The notes below the pieces were generated by a model, which did not search any database, was not told the origin of the DNA, and saw only the letters and a program-made list of their open reading frames with translations. A DNA stretch of 48,356 bases from Gillisia sp. (GTDB lineage Bacteria > Bacteroidota > Bacteroidia > Flavobacteriales > Flavobacteriaceae): NCBI GenBank assembly GCA_024635655.1, contig JAGXIL010000053.1, positions 1-48,356 of the forward strand, read 5' to 3'. How positions within the stretch are numbered: the first letter of the stretch is position 1; each line of letters opens with the position of its first letter. This document shows positions 33,477-44,900 of the stretch, piece after piece. The translations under genes were made by a program, and so were the position numbers.

Positions 33477-34313
33477 TCAGGTTAGACTGGTGAGGTTGGC
33501 ATGGCGGGCAACCATAATGTGGAAAACTCCGTAACCTGCCAGTCCAAAAGCAACGGCACCTAATAAGATCTGGCCATAAGTAAAACTGAGCAAATATTGT
33601 AATGCGCCCTCTGTACCTTTATAAGCATTGGCATTGTGCTGAAGAATTACCTGCACAATGAAAAATGCCAGAATTCCGAAAACAATCCCTCTGGCGAAAT
33701 ATCCATATCTTCCGGCTTTCCTGATGAAATTGTATTCATTCTTTATTGAAGGATAGTTGTCGATCTTCTTCATAAAACTTGCGGAATAGGAAATGTAAAA
33801 CTGCTGGATAGCCTGGCCTGCAATTATAGCAGCAATAATCCAAAGCATTGCTTTTCCCCAATCCATAGAAAGGATCTCCCATAGGGCGGCTTTTTCCTCC
33901 CCGTTGTCATTTGATTCCGGTTGAGGGGAACCAGTTCCGCTAAGAGCACTTATTAGAGGTTTAGCAAACGAATAGGCGATTACTCCATATAAGATCCCGG
34001 AGTAAAAGTATCTTAATCTCTTAAAACCAGATTTTACTGTTTTGGTTTCTCCACTGTCCTTGGGGTTCATAATGGTTTGATAGAAGCGCCAGAGGGAGTA
34101 GGCGAATAAACCTAAAGAAGTTGTTCCTACCAGTAGTTTTCCAAATCTAAGTTCCAGCAAAAATTTGATCACATTATCCCGGCTGGAGATATCTCCACCT
34201 AAGTTAAAAGCAGCCATAAATGTGAGAGTACCCAGTAGAAGATATACTACTCCTTTTGCGAAAAATCCGGCGGAGCGGATTTTAGCTATTTTACCGGTAT
34301 TTTTTTTATTCAT
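33477..34313 (-). CDS. DUF1206 domain membrane protein
   Basis: The 278-residue integral membrane protein has about six hydrophobic helices arranged as three repeats of a two-helix unit, each with an ARxGYFARGIVF-like motif (SAGFFAKGVVYLLLG near residue 14; AGRYGYFARGIVFGILAFF near 201). This is the DUF1206 triplicate pattern. The function is unknown. It is a single gene on the minus strand; 63 nt separate its start from the YheT-like gene stop. Confidence 0.85.
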   Translation of the reverse strand: MNKKNTGKIAKIRSAGFFAKGVVYLLLGTLTFMAAFNLGGDISSRDNVIKFLLELRFGKLLVGTTSLGLFAYSLWRFYQTIMNPKDSGETKTVKSGFKRLRYFYSGILYGVIAYSFAKPLISALSGTGSPQPESNDNGEEKAALWEILSMDWGKAMLWIIAAIIAGQAIQQFYISYSASFMKKIDNYPSIKNEYNFIRKAGRYGYFARGIVFGILAFFIVQVILQHNANAYKGTEGALQYLLSFTYGQILLGAVAFGLAGYGVFHIMVARHANLTSLT

Positions 34314-34376
34314 TTGTCTTGCGGAATACGCTGCTAATTTAACTTAAAGAAATTCAACAGGTAATTCAGTTTTTAA

Positions 34377-35354
34377 TTAAATTCTTGTTTTCGTATACCG
34401 TAAAATAAATTGAAGTGCCCGGTCTTCAGCATAGGTTGTCTTTTTAAGCTGGAGAAACCCAACATGCCCTCCATATTCCGGCATTTCCAGATAAAAAGCA
34501 GGGTTTTTTTCAGCAAGTTTAAATGGGGATGAGGTTTTTGAAAGAAACTCATCGTTCCTCGCATTGATAAGTAAAGTTGGAATTGTGATGGAGGGAATGA
34601 AATTCAGGGCACTGCTTTTCTGGTAATAATCTTCTGCATTCTCAAATCCATGGGCCTTACCGGTGTAAAGTTCATCTATGGCATAAAGGCTTTCGCAGGC
34701 AAGGATCTCTTGTTTCTTAATATTGTCCGGAAAATTCATTTCCCTCAGTAAAAGCTGTTGTTTCAGCTTTTTGACAAAACGTTGCGAGTATAATCTGTTT
34801 TTGGGTTCTTCCAGTTTTTTAAGAGAAGGAAGAAGATCACAGGGAGTGGAAATTGCTACTGCCGCCTTGATTTCAGCAGGCAATTCATTTCCTTCCCCTA
34901 AATATTTCATCATAAGATTTCCTCCCAGGCTAAAACCAACAATTCCTATATCATCATATTTGTTTTTCTCCAATGCATAAGAGACTACTTCCCTTAGGTC
35001 TTCACTGGCACCGGCATTGTAAGACCTATACAACCTGTTGATCTCTCCGCTACACCCTCTAAAGTTAATTGCGGCCACATCATAACCTGCGCGGTTTAAA
35101 TTTCCTGCCATTCCCAACACGTATGGCCTTTTTGCATTCCCCTCCAACCCATGAAGGATCACTACCAGTTTTTTTGATTCTGGCTTATATGAATAACTCC
35201 AGTCAAGATCCAGGAAATCCCCGTCAGAAAGTTCAAGGCGATCCCGAAACTGATCTATTAAAGAAACTCTCCTTATCAAAGAAGCATATATTGTTGAGAT
35301 ATGATAGTTCCTGAAAAGAAGAGGTGTTTTATATGTGCTTTTAATTATCGGCAT
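34377..35354 (-). CDS. YheT-like alpha/beta hydrolase
   Basis: The 325-residue hydrolase has the oxyanion-region motif LHGLEGNAKRPY (about residues 68-79), the nucleophile elbow GFSLGGN (about 140-146), and the final His region YGGHVGFLQ (about 297-305). This matches the YheT/ABHD1-like esterase group; the natural substrate is unknown. The start at 35354 has the family-typical MPIIKSTYKTPLLFRNYHIS. Confidence 0.88.
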   Translation of the reverse strand: MPIIKSTYKTPLLFRNYHISTIYASLIRRVSLIDQFRDRLELSDGDFLDLDWSYSYKPESKKLVVILHGLEGNAKRPYVLGMAGNLNRAGYDVAAINFRGCSGEINRLYRSYNAGASEDLREVVSYALEKNKYDDIGIVGFSLGGNLMMKYLGEGNELPAEIKAAVAISTPCDLLPSLKKLEEPKNRLYSQRFVKKLKQQLLLREMNFPDNIKKQEILACESLYAIDELYTGKAHGFENAEDYYQKSSALNFIPSITIPTLLINARNDEFLSKTSSPFKLAEKNPAFYLEMPEYGGHVGFLQLKKTTYAEDRALQFILRYTKTRI

Positions 35355-35451
35355 AGCTGCAAATTTCGGATTTTATTTTTTAGAAGAACCAGGAAGGTTA
35401 AACAATTATGCATGCATAATATTTTTTATTAGTTTTGCCAAAAATATACCT

Positions 35452-35940
35452 ATGTACACTAAAGATTTTGATATACGCTGGAGTGATCTTGATGCTAATC
35501 GTCATCTTGCAAATACTGCTTATATAAATTTCATGAGCCATACCCGTATGGGTTTTTTAATGGAAAACGGATTTGGGCAAAAGGAACTGGAACGACATAA
35601 TATTGGACCGGTAGTTTTCTATGAGCATGTATATTACTTTAAGGAGGTATTTGCCGGTCGCCCGGTAAAAGTGAGCCTGGAATTAAAAGGCTTATCTGAA
35701 GATGGAAAATATTTTGAATTTATTCACAACTTCTATGATCACAAAGGCAGGAATTTTGCCAGTTGCGAAATGATGGGTGGATGGATAGATCTTCAGGAGC
35801 GAAAGCTAATAGGTTTACCTCATGAGTTGTATCAAAATCTCAACAGTCTTTCCCACACTCAGGATTTTAAGATCCTTACCAGCGAAGATACCAGGAGATT
35901 TAATAAACGTCCTGCTGATATTGATATCAACTCCTTATAA
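35452..35940 (+). CDS. Acyl-CoA thioesterase (4HBT hot-dog fold)
   Basis: The 162-residue protein starting MYTKDFDIRWSDLDANRHLA has the hot-dog thioesterase signature (D-x-N-x-H-x-x-N, here DANRHLANTAYINF). A longer open frame begins at 35335 inside the divergent YheT-like gene's upstream region, but its first 39 residues are not conserved-looking, so the ATG at 35452 is chosen. It hydrolyses acyl-CoA; chain length cannot be told. Its 3' end overlaps that of the converging EamA transporter by 14 nt. Confidence 0.85.
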   Translation: MYTKDFDIRWSDLDANRHLANTAYINFMSHTRMGFLMENGFGQKELERHNIGPVVFYEHVYYFKEVFAGRPVKVSLELKGLSEDGKYFEFIHNFYDHKGRNFASCEMMGGWIDLQERKLIGLPHELYQNLNSLSHTQDFKILTSEDTRRFNKRPADIDINSL

Positions 35941-36823
35941 CCGTTTTCTTTTTAGTTACCAGGTAAACTCCTGTAAATACCAATAATCCGGCTCCAATTT
36001 TTAAGGGGCTCAATTCATCCACTCCTACTATAATCGCAAAGATAATGGCGATCAAAGGTTGCAAGTAAATAAAAGAGCTGAGGGTAGAGGCAGAAAGTTC
36101 CTTTATGGCAAAAACATTCAGCAGGTAAGTTAAGAACGTGGTGCCTAAAACTACATACACCATGCTCCAGATAGCTTCCGGAGGTAATGTTTGCCACTGC
36201 ACTTCTTGAAATTCAGAAAAGGTGATGGGAAAATTAACGATAAAGGCGCAAAGGAATAACCACTTCATCAAAGTAATAGGGTGGTATTTTGCAGCCAAAG
36301 GTTTTACCAGAATGAGGTACACACTAAAAGAAAAGGCATTGACAATAAACAAAAGGTTCCCTAACGGAATATTGGGAGCATTTTGCCCAAAGTCGCTTGA
36401 GAACAAAACCAGCATTAAGGCCCCGCTCAATCCCAAAAAAATTCCACTCACTTTAAGCCACGTAATTTTTTCCCGAAGTAAATAAGAAGACATAAGAAGT
36501 ACCAGGATGGGTGAAATGGTAATGATCACCGAACTATTGATGGGAGTGGAGAGACTGAGGCCCTTAAAGAACAGCAACATGTTAATGACCATTCCAAAAA
36601 CGGCACAGGCAATTAACCGAAGCCAGTCGCTGGTAGCAACCTTTTCCTTTGGAAAAAGAAAGCTTATGGCCCAGAACAGGATCGCTGCACCGGAAACCCG
36701 AAGAAAAATAAATCCGAAGGGTTTGATATACTCGGGCATAACGCCCTTGGCAATGGTATGGTTGAGGCCGTAGATCGTACTTTCAGTAACAGCAGCCATA
36801 ATTGCCAGGCTGCGTTTATTCAT
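35927..36823 (-). CDS. DMT superfamily transporter (EamA family)
   Basis: The 298-residue protein has about ten membrane helices in two EamA repeats (about residues 5-140 and 155-290), typical of drug/metabolite exporters. The substrate is not predictable. It overlaps the stop of the upstream ArsC/Spx-like gene by 8 nt, so the two are probably co-transcribed. Confidence 0.88.
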   Translation of the reverse strand: MNKRSLAIMAAVTESTIYGLNHTIAKGVMPEYIKPFGFIFLRVSGAAILFWAISFLFPKEKVATSDWLRLIACAVFGMVINMLLFFKGLSLSTPINSSVIITISPILVLLMSSYLLREKITWLKVSGIFLGLSGALMLVLFSSDFGQNAPNIPLGNLLFIVNAFSFSVYLILVKPLAAKYHPITLMKWLFLCAFIVNFPITFSEFQEVQWQTLPPEAIWSMVYVVLGTTFLTYLLNVFAIKELSASTLSSFIYLQPLIAIIFAIIVGVDELSPLKIGAGLLVFTGVYLVTKKKTVIRS

Positions 36824-37169
36824 TCAACGCTTCTTTAGCCGCTTGTACCGTTTTTTTGGAATTCCCTATAAAGATCTTATCATTATTAATAATCACGGGG
36901 CGTTTCAGGAAAGTGTAATGTTCAAGTATAAGATTTTTCATCCCTTCTTCTTCCAGCGCTTCGTTTTTCAGGTCCCTTTCCTTGTAAAGTCTGGCTCTTT
37001 TGCTGAACAGGGCTTCATAGCTCCCCGCCAGCTGAGCCATTTCATCCAGCTGCTCTTCTGTGATCTCACTTTCTTTTATATCCTGAATGATATAAGAAGA
37101 AGGGGGTTGCAACTCTTTAAGGATCTTTTTGCAGGTATCACAGGTAGATAAATGGTATATTTTTTTCAT
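36816..37169 (-). CDS. ArsC/Spx family thioredoxin-fold protein
   Basis: The 117-residue protein starts MKKIYHLSTCDTCKKILKEL with a CxxC motif (Cys10, Cys13) as in the ArsC/Spx/YffB family, and has the RPVIINNDKIFIGNS segment near the C-terminus (cis-Pro region). Many members annotated as arsenate reductase are really Spx or YffB-like. No arsenic-resistance genes are nearby, so arsenate reduction is doubtful. It is upstream of, and overlaps, the EamA transporter gene. Confidence 0.8.
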   Translation of the reverse strand: MKKIYHLSTCDTCKKILKELQPPSSYIIQDIKESEITEEQLDEMAQLAGSYEALFSKRARLYKERDLKNEALEEEGMKNLILEHYTFLKRPVIINNDKIFIGNSKKTVQAAKEALNE

Positions 37170-37208
37170 GCTAATTTGTATTTTTAATTGCTGAAAAGCA
37201 GTGGATGA

Positions 37209-37961
37209 TTAAAGGATTTTAATATAATCCTCTACTTCTTCTTTTGGGATCTCCAGGTGTATCCCACCTTCAGAATAAGATGCCACTTCATAGGCATTAT
37301 ACCTTAAGATGATCTTATTTTTAAAAAAACCAATATTTTGTGGCAGGTGGAAACGATCATTTTCAAAGAAATATCCTGTGCTGTTTATAGATTGATCTGA
37401 AGGAATGTCATGTTTCTTCCTGAACCTGTCTTCTGCAAATTTTTGGAACTCTTCAGTAAAAATTTCTCTGTTGGAAAGCACAACCCCGGTTTCCGGATCT
37501 AAGTTAAGGAAGCTTTTACTTGCATATCCATGAGCACCTCCTGTAAACAGTGCCAGGTTGAATTCCATGGAAATGATATTTGGGGCATTCTGAAGAACTC
37601 TTCCTTCAACAGATGCTTCCCATGGAATATTATATTCAGGAAATTCTAATGATGTTGCTTCATAACTATCGATGAAAGTCTGAGACAGATTTTCCAGATT
37701 GTCAAAAGTGTTTTCTTCCTGGTAATCCAAAAGGTTTATTACGTGAGCTTCAATATTTTTATTGATGGTCTTATTTCTGGCGCCGGAATTTTGCACCCAC
37801 GGAATATTCATACTGATATAAGCACAATTTTCTTCTTCGGGATTGCAGTTTAGTTCAGACACTTCATCAATAGTCAACGCCTCAAATTCGGGTACAGGGG
37901 AATCCTGTTTACAGCCCACAACTAAAAATAGCAGAATAAGAGGTGAAATAAGGTTTTTCAC
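37209..37961 (-). CDS. DUF4163/DUF3298 domain lipoprotein
   Basis: The 250-residue protein has a lipoprotein signal with lipobox LVVGC (Cys17), a DUF4163-like N-terminal region (about residues 40-125) and a DUF3298 domain (about 140-245, FTGGAHGYASKSFLNLD, then LPQNIGFFKNKIILRYN). The pattern is related to the extracytoplasmic part of RsiV; the biochemical role is unknown. It should be attached to the periplasmic or outer-membrane face. Confidence 0.83.
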   Translation of the reverse strand: MKNLISPLILLFLVVGCKQDSPVPEFEALTIDEVSELNCNPEEENCAYISMNIPWVQNSGARNKTINKNIEAHVINLLDYQEENTFDNLENLSQTFIDSYEATSLEFPEYNIPWEASVEGRVLQNAPNIISMEFNLALFTGGAHGYASKSFLNLDPETGVVLSNREIFTEEFQKFAEDRFRKKHDIPSDQSINSTGYFFENDRFHLPQNIGFFKNKIILRYNAYEVASYSEGGIHLEIPKEEVEDYIKIL

Positions 37962-38003
37962 GGATTTAGCGTTGTTAAATTAGGGATAAAGGTACATGCT
38001 ATT

Positions 38004-38034
38004 TTGTCAATCCCCAATACGAGCATTACATTTG
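38004..38034 (+). promoter_or_regulatory. Putative promoter of the cystathionine gamma-synthase family gene
   Basis: TTG (38004-38006) is followed after 20 nt by TACATTTG (38027-38034), which fits TANNTTTG. Transcription would begin near 38042, leaving a leader of about 85 nt before the ATG at 38129. No known riboswitch could be recognised in that leader. Confidence 0.42.
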
Positions 38035-38128
38035 CTGCAAATAATTATTTATAAAATAAGCCCCTTCGAAGTTGTTCTAAAACAGGAGAATAGCCTTAGT
38101 GTATAGCTATGAAAAAATCAAGAAGAGA

Positions 38129-39271
38129 ATGAAATTCAACACAAAAACAATTCACGGCGGCCAGGTGAATATAGACCCGGCATATGGCTCTGTAATGCCC
38201 CCAATATATCAAACCACTACATATTCCCAAACCACTCCCGGAGGTCATAAAGGTTATGAATATTCCCGAAGTGCAAATCCTACAAGAACAGCTTTGGAGA
38301 ATGCATTAGCCAGCATTGAAAACGGAGAATTTGGGTTGGCTTTTGGTTCCGGTCTTGCGGCAATAGATGCAGTATTGAAATTGTTTAAACCGGGAGATGA
38401 AATTATATCCACCAGTGATCTTTACGGGGGATCTTATCGTTTGTTCAGGCAGATATTTGAAGGTTTTGGCATTAAATTTCATTTTATAAATATGCAGGAT
38501 GCTTCCAATATTGAAGGATATATTAATAACAATACTAAATTGATATGGGTTGAAACTCCTACCAATCCAATGATGAATATTATAGATATTGCAGCAACTT
38601 CAAAAATTGCAAAGAAGCATAATATTCTAATGGCCGTTGATAATACCTTCGCCACTGCCTACCTGCAACAGCCATTAGATCTGGGAGCAGATATTGTGAT
38701 GCATAGTGCTACCAAATATTTGGGAGGCCACAGCGATGTGGTAATGGGATCTTTGGTGGTGAATGACCGGGAACTGGCAGACAGGCTGTACTTTATTCAA
38801 AATGCCAGTGGTGCTATTTGCGGACCTCAGGATTCTTTTCTCGTTCTAAGGGGGATCAAGACACTTCATATTAGAATGCAAAGACACTGTGAGAACGGAG
38901 AAAAAATAGCACGTTTCCTGAGAACCCATCCCAGGGTTGGAAAAGTTTACTGGCCTGGTTTTGAAGATAATCCTAATCACGATATTGCCAAAAAGCAAAT
39001 GTCCGGATTTGGCGGAATGATCTCCTTTACCACAATAGAAGAAACTTTAGAGAGTGCCGTGAAGGTGGTTGAAAATTTGAAAGTCTTTACTCTTGCCGAA
39101 TCTCTGGGAGGTGTAGAATCTCTTGCGGGGCATCCTGCAAGTATGACTCATGCGTCTATACCTGAAGCTGAACGATTAAAGACCGGTGTAGTTGATTCTT
39201 TAATCAGGTTGAGTGTAGGTATTGAAGATGAAGAAGATCTTATTGAGGATCTGAAACAGGCTTTAGGATAG
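38129..39271 (+). CDS. Cystathionine gamma-synthase family PLP enzyme
   Basis: The 380-residue protein is a Cys/Met-metabolism PLP enzyme. The start at 38129 gives the common N-terminus MKFNTKTIHGGQ; a GTG at 38099 would add ten residues. Visible motifs are YEYSRSANPTR, the PLP-binding Lys196 in SATKYLGGHSD, and the C-terminal ESLGGVESLAGHPASMTHAS. It could be cystathionine gamma-synthase, cystathionine gamma-lyase or O-acetylhomoserine sulfhydrylase; family sequence alone favours synthase or lyase. It acts in transsulfuration in the cytosol. Confidence 0.88.
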   Translation: MKFNTKTIHGGQVNIDPAYGSVMPPIYQTTTYSQTTPGGHKGYEYSRSANPTRTALENALASIENGEFGLAFGSGLAAIDAVLKLFKPGDEIISTSDLYGGSYRLFRQIFEGFGIKFHFINMQDASNIEGYINNNTKLIWVETPTNPMMNIIDIAATSKIAKKHNILMAVDNTFATAYLQQPLDLGADIVMHSATKYLGGHSDVVMGSLVVNDRELADRLYFIQNASGAICGPQDSFLVLRGIKTLHIRMQRHCENGEKIARFLRTHPRVGKVYWPGFEDNPNHDIAKKQMSGFGGMISFTTIEETLESAVKVVENLKVFTLAESLGGVESLAGHPASMTHASIPEAERLKTGVVDSLIRLSVGIEDEEDLIEDLKQALG

Positions 39272-39370
39272 TAGTTTGTTCTAAACCACATAAAATAAAA
39301 AAAGACTTCAGCATTTGTTGACGTCTTTGAATCTTTGGGCTTAATCCTCCGAGGCTTGCCTCGTTATATT

Positions 39371-39407
39371 TTCTTTTTTGGAATTTGGAATTTCTTTTTT
39401 GGAATTT
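39371..39407 (+). repeat. Short tandem direct repeat in spacer
   Basis: TTCTTTTTTGGAATTT occurs at 39371-39386 and again at 39392-39407 (21-nt period) in the 162-nt gap between two converging genes. The gap also has a small CGAGG/CCTCG hairpin (39350-39363). The sequence is low in complexity and may have no function. Confidence 0.5.
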
Positions 39408-39433
39408 ATTTTTAAAATTTAGCCTTGAAAAAT

Positions 39434-40207
39434 TTAGTAGTCTAAGTAATAGACATACCCTATATTAACCCAAAACAGAAAGTCATTAAATTTATTTTGG
39501 GGAGCATCGATGTTAATCCCGTCGATCCAGTCGCTATCATAATAATGCCATCGGCCTTCTACTACTAGATCACTATACGGATTTAATTTGTACCGGGTTC
39601 CTAAACTCCCGGCAATGGCAAAAGTACTGCCTCCTTCAAAATCCAATCCTCCTACTAAAGTGGGGAATAAATTTTTGGGGTTAGCCAGATCCCCAAGGTC
39701 TGAATAAGCGTAGGGCTTAAAAAAAACATAATGCACCCCAAGGCTTATATAAGGTGAAAACTGAAAAGCAAAGGAAGTATAATCTTTAATGCTCAATGGA
39801 TAATATTCCAGTGCCGTCCCTATTTCAAATATTTGTGACTGGCCATGCATTGCCCGTAATTTTTCTCCGTTCAGATTATCTTTAGAGGCAACCGGGCCAA
39901 AATGCTCCAGTTTGCTAAAAAAATAATCCATTTCAGTACGTATCTTAAAATGGTCATTAAAGAAGTTATCTGTGGCATAACAATTACATTCTTTTTTATA
40001 CGCAAAATTCATATAATGCACTAATCCAACACCATAGCCTGCATTTTCAAGATTATTCCTGAGGTTCCAGCGCTCCCCGTAATCAGTGAAAAAAGAAGCC
40101 GGGCCCACCAATACTCCAATTTCATGAGAAATCCCGAGTTGGGCAAAGCCTCTATGCGAATTAACTGCAAAGAGGAGCACACAGAATAAAATCAACGGGG
40201 ATTTCAT
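39434..40207 (-). CDS. THC0290_0291-like outer-membrane beta-barrel protein
   Basis: The 257-residue product has a signal peptide (MKSPLILFCVLLFAVNSHRG, cleavage after about GFAQ) followed by alternating aromatic and polar strands and an ending INIGYVYYLDY-type C-terminal aromatic residue, as in an outer-membrane beta barrel. The sequence (ISHEIGVLVGPASFFTDYG, NYLENAGYG-like turn) resembles a flavobacterial family called THC0290_0291. The start at 40207 is preferred because 40234 would lengthen the signal region. The function is unknown. Confidence 0.72.
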   Translation of the reverse strand: MKSPLILFCVLLFAVNSHRGFAQLGISHEIGVLVGPASFFTDYGERWNLRNNLENAGYGVGLVHYMNFAYKKECNCYATDNFFNDHFKIRTEMDYFFSKLEHFGPVASKDNLNGEKLRAMHGQSQIFEIGTALEYYPLSIKDYTSFAFQFSPYISLGVHYVFFKPYAYSDLGDLANPKNLFPTLVGGLDFEGGSTFAIAGSLGTRYKLNPYSDLVVEGRWHYYDSDWIDGINIDAPQNKFNDFLFWVNIGYVYYLDY

Positions 40208-40341
40208 CATTTGATAAACTTGTAGTATGAACAAATATATAAAATTGGCTTCACAAAGTTATGGGGAAAATCCCTCATTAAAATTTTACGTTAATATTAT
40301 ATGAAAAAAGAAAATAATACGCTGCTTCTTTATATATACTT

Positions 40342-40349
40342 TATATTTG
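40342..40349 (+). promoter_or_regulatory. Candidate -7 element for gdhA
   Basis: TATATTTG fully matches TANNTTTG and lies 45 nt upstream of the gdhA ATG. No TTG is found at -33, only a CTG 17 nt upstream (40322-40324). Confidence 0.38.
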
Positions 40350-40385
40350 CACCCAATTATGAAAACGTTATAATTAAAAATTTAG

Positions 40386-41738
<1,353 letters not shown>

Positions 41739-41763
41739 TACCTGTCACATTATAGAATTATGG

Positions 41764-41790
41764 ATGCCGCTCCCTGAGCGGCATTTTTTG
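41764..41790 (+). terminator. Terminator of gdhA
   Basis: ATGCCGCTC (41764-41772) and GAGCGGCAT (41776-41784) form a perfect 9-bp stem with a CCT loop followed by TTTTT. It lies 25 nt after the stop. The same stem recurs at 45205-45230. Confidence 0.82.
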
Positions 41791-41956
41791 TGCAATTCAT
41801 TTATCATAATTATCTGGAAATGTTTGGCTGGGAAGTTTTTATCAGTAATTTAGTTTTTTTACATATTCTGTTTCTGTATCCCCGGGTTATTTATTTAACC
41901 TATGGGTTATAAAGATCAAAATATTTATGTTTCCCTAACAGCCTAAACATGCTCAT

Positions 41957-44900
41957 ATGAAGTATCCCGATTTTCTTAAAGAAGTTAATTGCAAGCTTTT
42001 ATTTCTAATTTTATTATTACTGTTTCCACTTGCTGAGGTTGAAGCCCGGCAGGTACAGCAGGAAACTTTGGACTCTACGCTTTTCCAAACACTGGAATAC
42101 AGGGTGGCAGGTCCTTACCGGGGTGGCCGATCTACAGCCATTGCAGGACATGCAGACAGGATCCACGAATATTACTTTGGAGCTACCGGGGGAGGACTGT
42201 GGAAAACCACAGACGGTGGACTTATTTGGAAACCCGTTACTGATGGCCAGATCAATGCTTCTTCAGTTGGAGCTGTTGATGTGGCAGACAGCAATCCGGA
42301 TATTGTGTATATAGGAATGGGGGAATCTCAATTTAGAGGTAACATCATGCAGGGGGACGGAATATACAAATCTATAGATGCAGGGGAAACCTGGGAAAAT
42401 GTGGGATTGAAGGAATCGCAAACGGTTTCCAGAGTACGAATTCATCCTACTAATCCGGATATAGTTTATGCAGCAGTCCTGGGCCATCCTTTTGGCCCTA
42501 ATGAAGAACGCGGAGTTTTTAAAACAACTGATGGCGGAAAATCCTGGAATAAGATCCTCTATAAAGGACCCAAAGCCGGAGCAGCCGATCTTATCATTGA
42601 TCCTAATAATCCTGAAGTAATCTACGCTTCTATTTGGGAGGTTTATCGCAAGCCCTGGAAAATGTGGGGTGGAGGCGGAGCTTCCGGATTCTTTAAATCT
42701 ACTGATGGAGGAGAGAACTGGACAGAGCTTACTCAAAATTCCGGATTACCTGAAGGGCCTATTGGAAAAATAGGCATCACGGTTTCACCCATGGATTCCA
42801 ACAGGGTATGGGCAATTATAGAAGCCAATGAAGGAGGTGTTTTTAGATCTGATGATGCAGGCCAGACCTGGGAAAGAACTAATGAGGACAGAAAACTCCG
42901 GCAGCGGGCATTCTATTACACCAGGATCTATGCCGATCCTCAGGATAAAGAAACAGTGTATGTGCTAAATGTTGATTTTTGGAAATCTACAGATGGCGGC
43001 GAAGAATTTGATCAGGAAATAAAAGTTCCGCATGGAGATAATCACGATCTCTGGATTGATCCAAATGACCCGATGCGCATGGCCGAGGCCAATGACGGGG
43101 GAGGGACTATATCTGTAAACGGTGGAGAAACCTGGACAGACGAGGATTTTCCTACTGCCCAATTGTACCATATTACCGCCACTAATGACTTTCCGTATTA
43201 TGTGGCCGGTGCCCAGCAGGATAACAGCACCGTTGCTGTTCCAAGTGAAGGCTGGGATTTTCTTTCAGCAAGGGGGAATACTATTAAAAAGAACACCCAT
43301 TCCTATTCTGTAGGAGGAGGGGAAAGCGGCTATATAGCCCAGGATCCGAAGAATTTGGATATTTTTTATGCCGGGAGTTATTCCGGAGTATTGACCAGGA
43401 TTGACAGAAAGACCGGAGAACGAAGACGTATCGAGCCTTATCCGCGGTATTTCATGGGAAATGCCGCTGAGACTTTGCCGGAGCGGGTACACTGGACCTA
43501 CCCTATCGTATTTTCAACCCTGGAGGACAGGTTGTATGTAACTTCCCAGCACGTATGGACCACCAGCAGTGAAGGTCAGACCTGGGAAAAGATAAGTCCT
43601 GACCTCACCTATGCCGATCCTGAAACTATGGGAGTTAGCGGGGGAGAAGTAACCTTGGATATGAGTGGGCCGGAACTTTATGCTACGGTATATGCCCTGG
43701 CGCCGTCTTTCCACGATGTGAACACCATCTGGGCAGGTTCAGATGACGGATTAATACACATTACCAGAAACCATGGTAAATCCTGGGAAAATATTACTCC
43801 CCCAGATCTTCCCAGGCATTCCCGGGTGAGCATTATTGATGCTTCCCGTCACGAACCGGGAACTGCTTATGTAGCGGTAAAGCGGTACCAGATGAACGAC
43901 CGTGCTCCGTATATTTATAAGACCACAGACTATGGAAAAACCTGGGAGATGATCGTTGACGGGATCCCTGATGGACATTACGTGCACGTGGTAAGGGAAG
44001 ACATAACAACTCCCGGATTACTTTATGCAGGGACAGAACACGGGATGTATGTTTCTTTTGACGATGGAGAACATTGGAATTCCCTTCAGCTCAATTTACC
44101 TGATGTAGCCATTCGGGATCTTGCAGTCACTGAAAAAGATATTGCAATTGCAACTCACGGAAGGTCCATGTGGATCCTCGATGATATTTCTCCTATTAGA
44201 GAATTCAATAAAGATATTTTGAACAAAGACCTGCATTTGTATGAACCTTATTATGCAGTGAGAAGAGTTCAGGATGCGGTATTCCATTATCATCTGGCAC
44301 AGGAGACAGACAGCCTGAAAATTGAAATTCGGGATGCCTCAGGTAACTTGATCCAAACCTTTAAATCTGATCCTCCGGAAGAACAAGAACAGGCTACAGA
44401 GCCGGTAGCAGAAGCGGCAGAAGTAGAAACTCCACCTGCAGATGCCGGAGCTTCTGATGAAGATCTTGCAGCAAATACGGAAAGTGAAGAAAAAAAGGAA
44501 AAAGAAAAAGATAAAAAACCAAAAGGTCCGTCCCATAAAAAAGGTCTCAATACATTCAAATGGGATCTGCGATATCCCGGGGCTACTGTTTTTGAAGGAA
44601 TGATCTTATGGTCTGCCCGGCCGGAAATGGGCCCGTTGGCTTTGCCGGGAATTTACGAAGTAAGGGTAACCACAAATGGAAAAACCGAAACCCAGCCGTT
44701 CGAGATCAAAGTTGACCCAAGGGTGAAGGATATTTCAGATGCAGATCTCAAAGAGCAGTTCGATCTTTTGATGAAAATAAGGGATAAAGTAACTGATGCT
44801 AATGAAGCGGTAATAAAAATAAGGGCGTATAAGGAAAAAATGGGTGACGATATAGATCCGGAGATCCTGAAAAACCTGAATACTGTTGAAGAAGCCATTT

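Noticed and set aside
36816..37169. Arsenic resistance locus based on the ArsC-like gene
   Set aside because: No arsR, arsB/acr3 or other arsenic genes are nearby, and ArsC/Spx/YffB family members often have other roles.
39301..39363. AAAGAC/GTCTTT and CGAGG/CCTCG pairings as terminators between the converging genes at 39271 and 39434
   Set aside because: The first has a long loop and the second only 5 bp; neither forms a convincing intrinsic terminator, although some termination there is likely.
41881..41925. GGTTA...TAACC hairpin upstream of the BNR/VPS10-like gene as an operator
   Set aside because: Only 5 bp pair, in AT-rich sequence; not distinguishable from chance.
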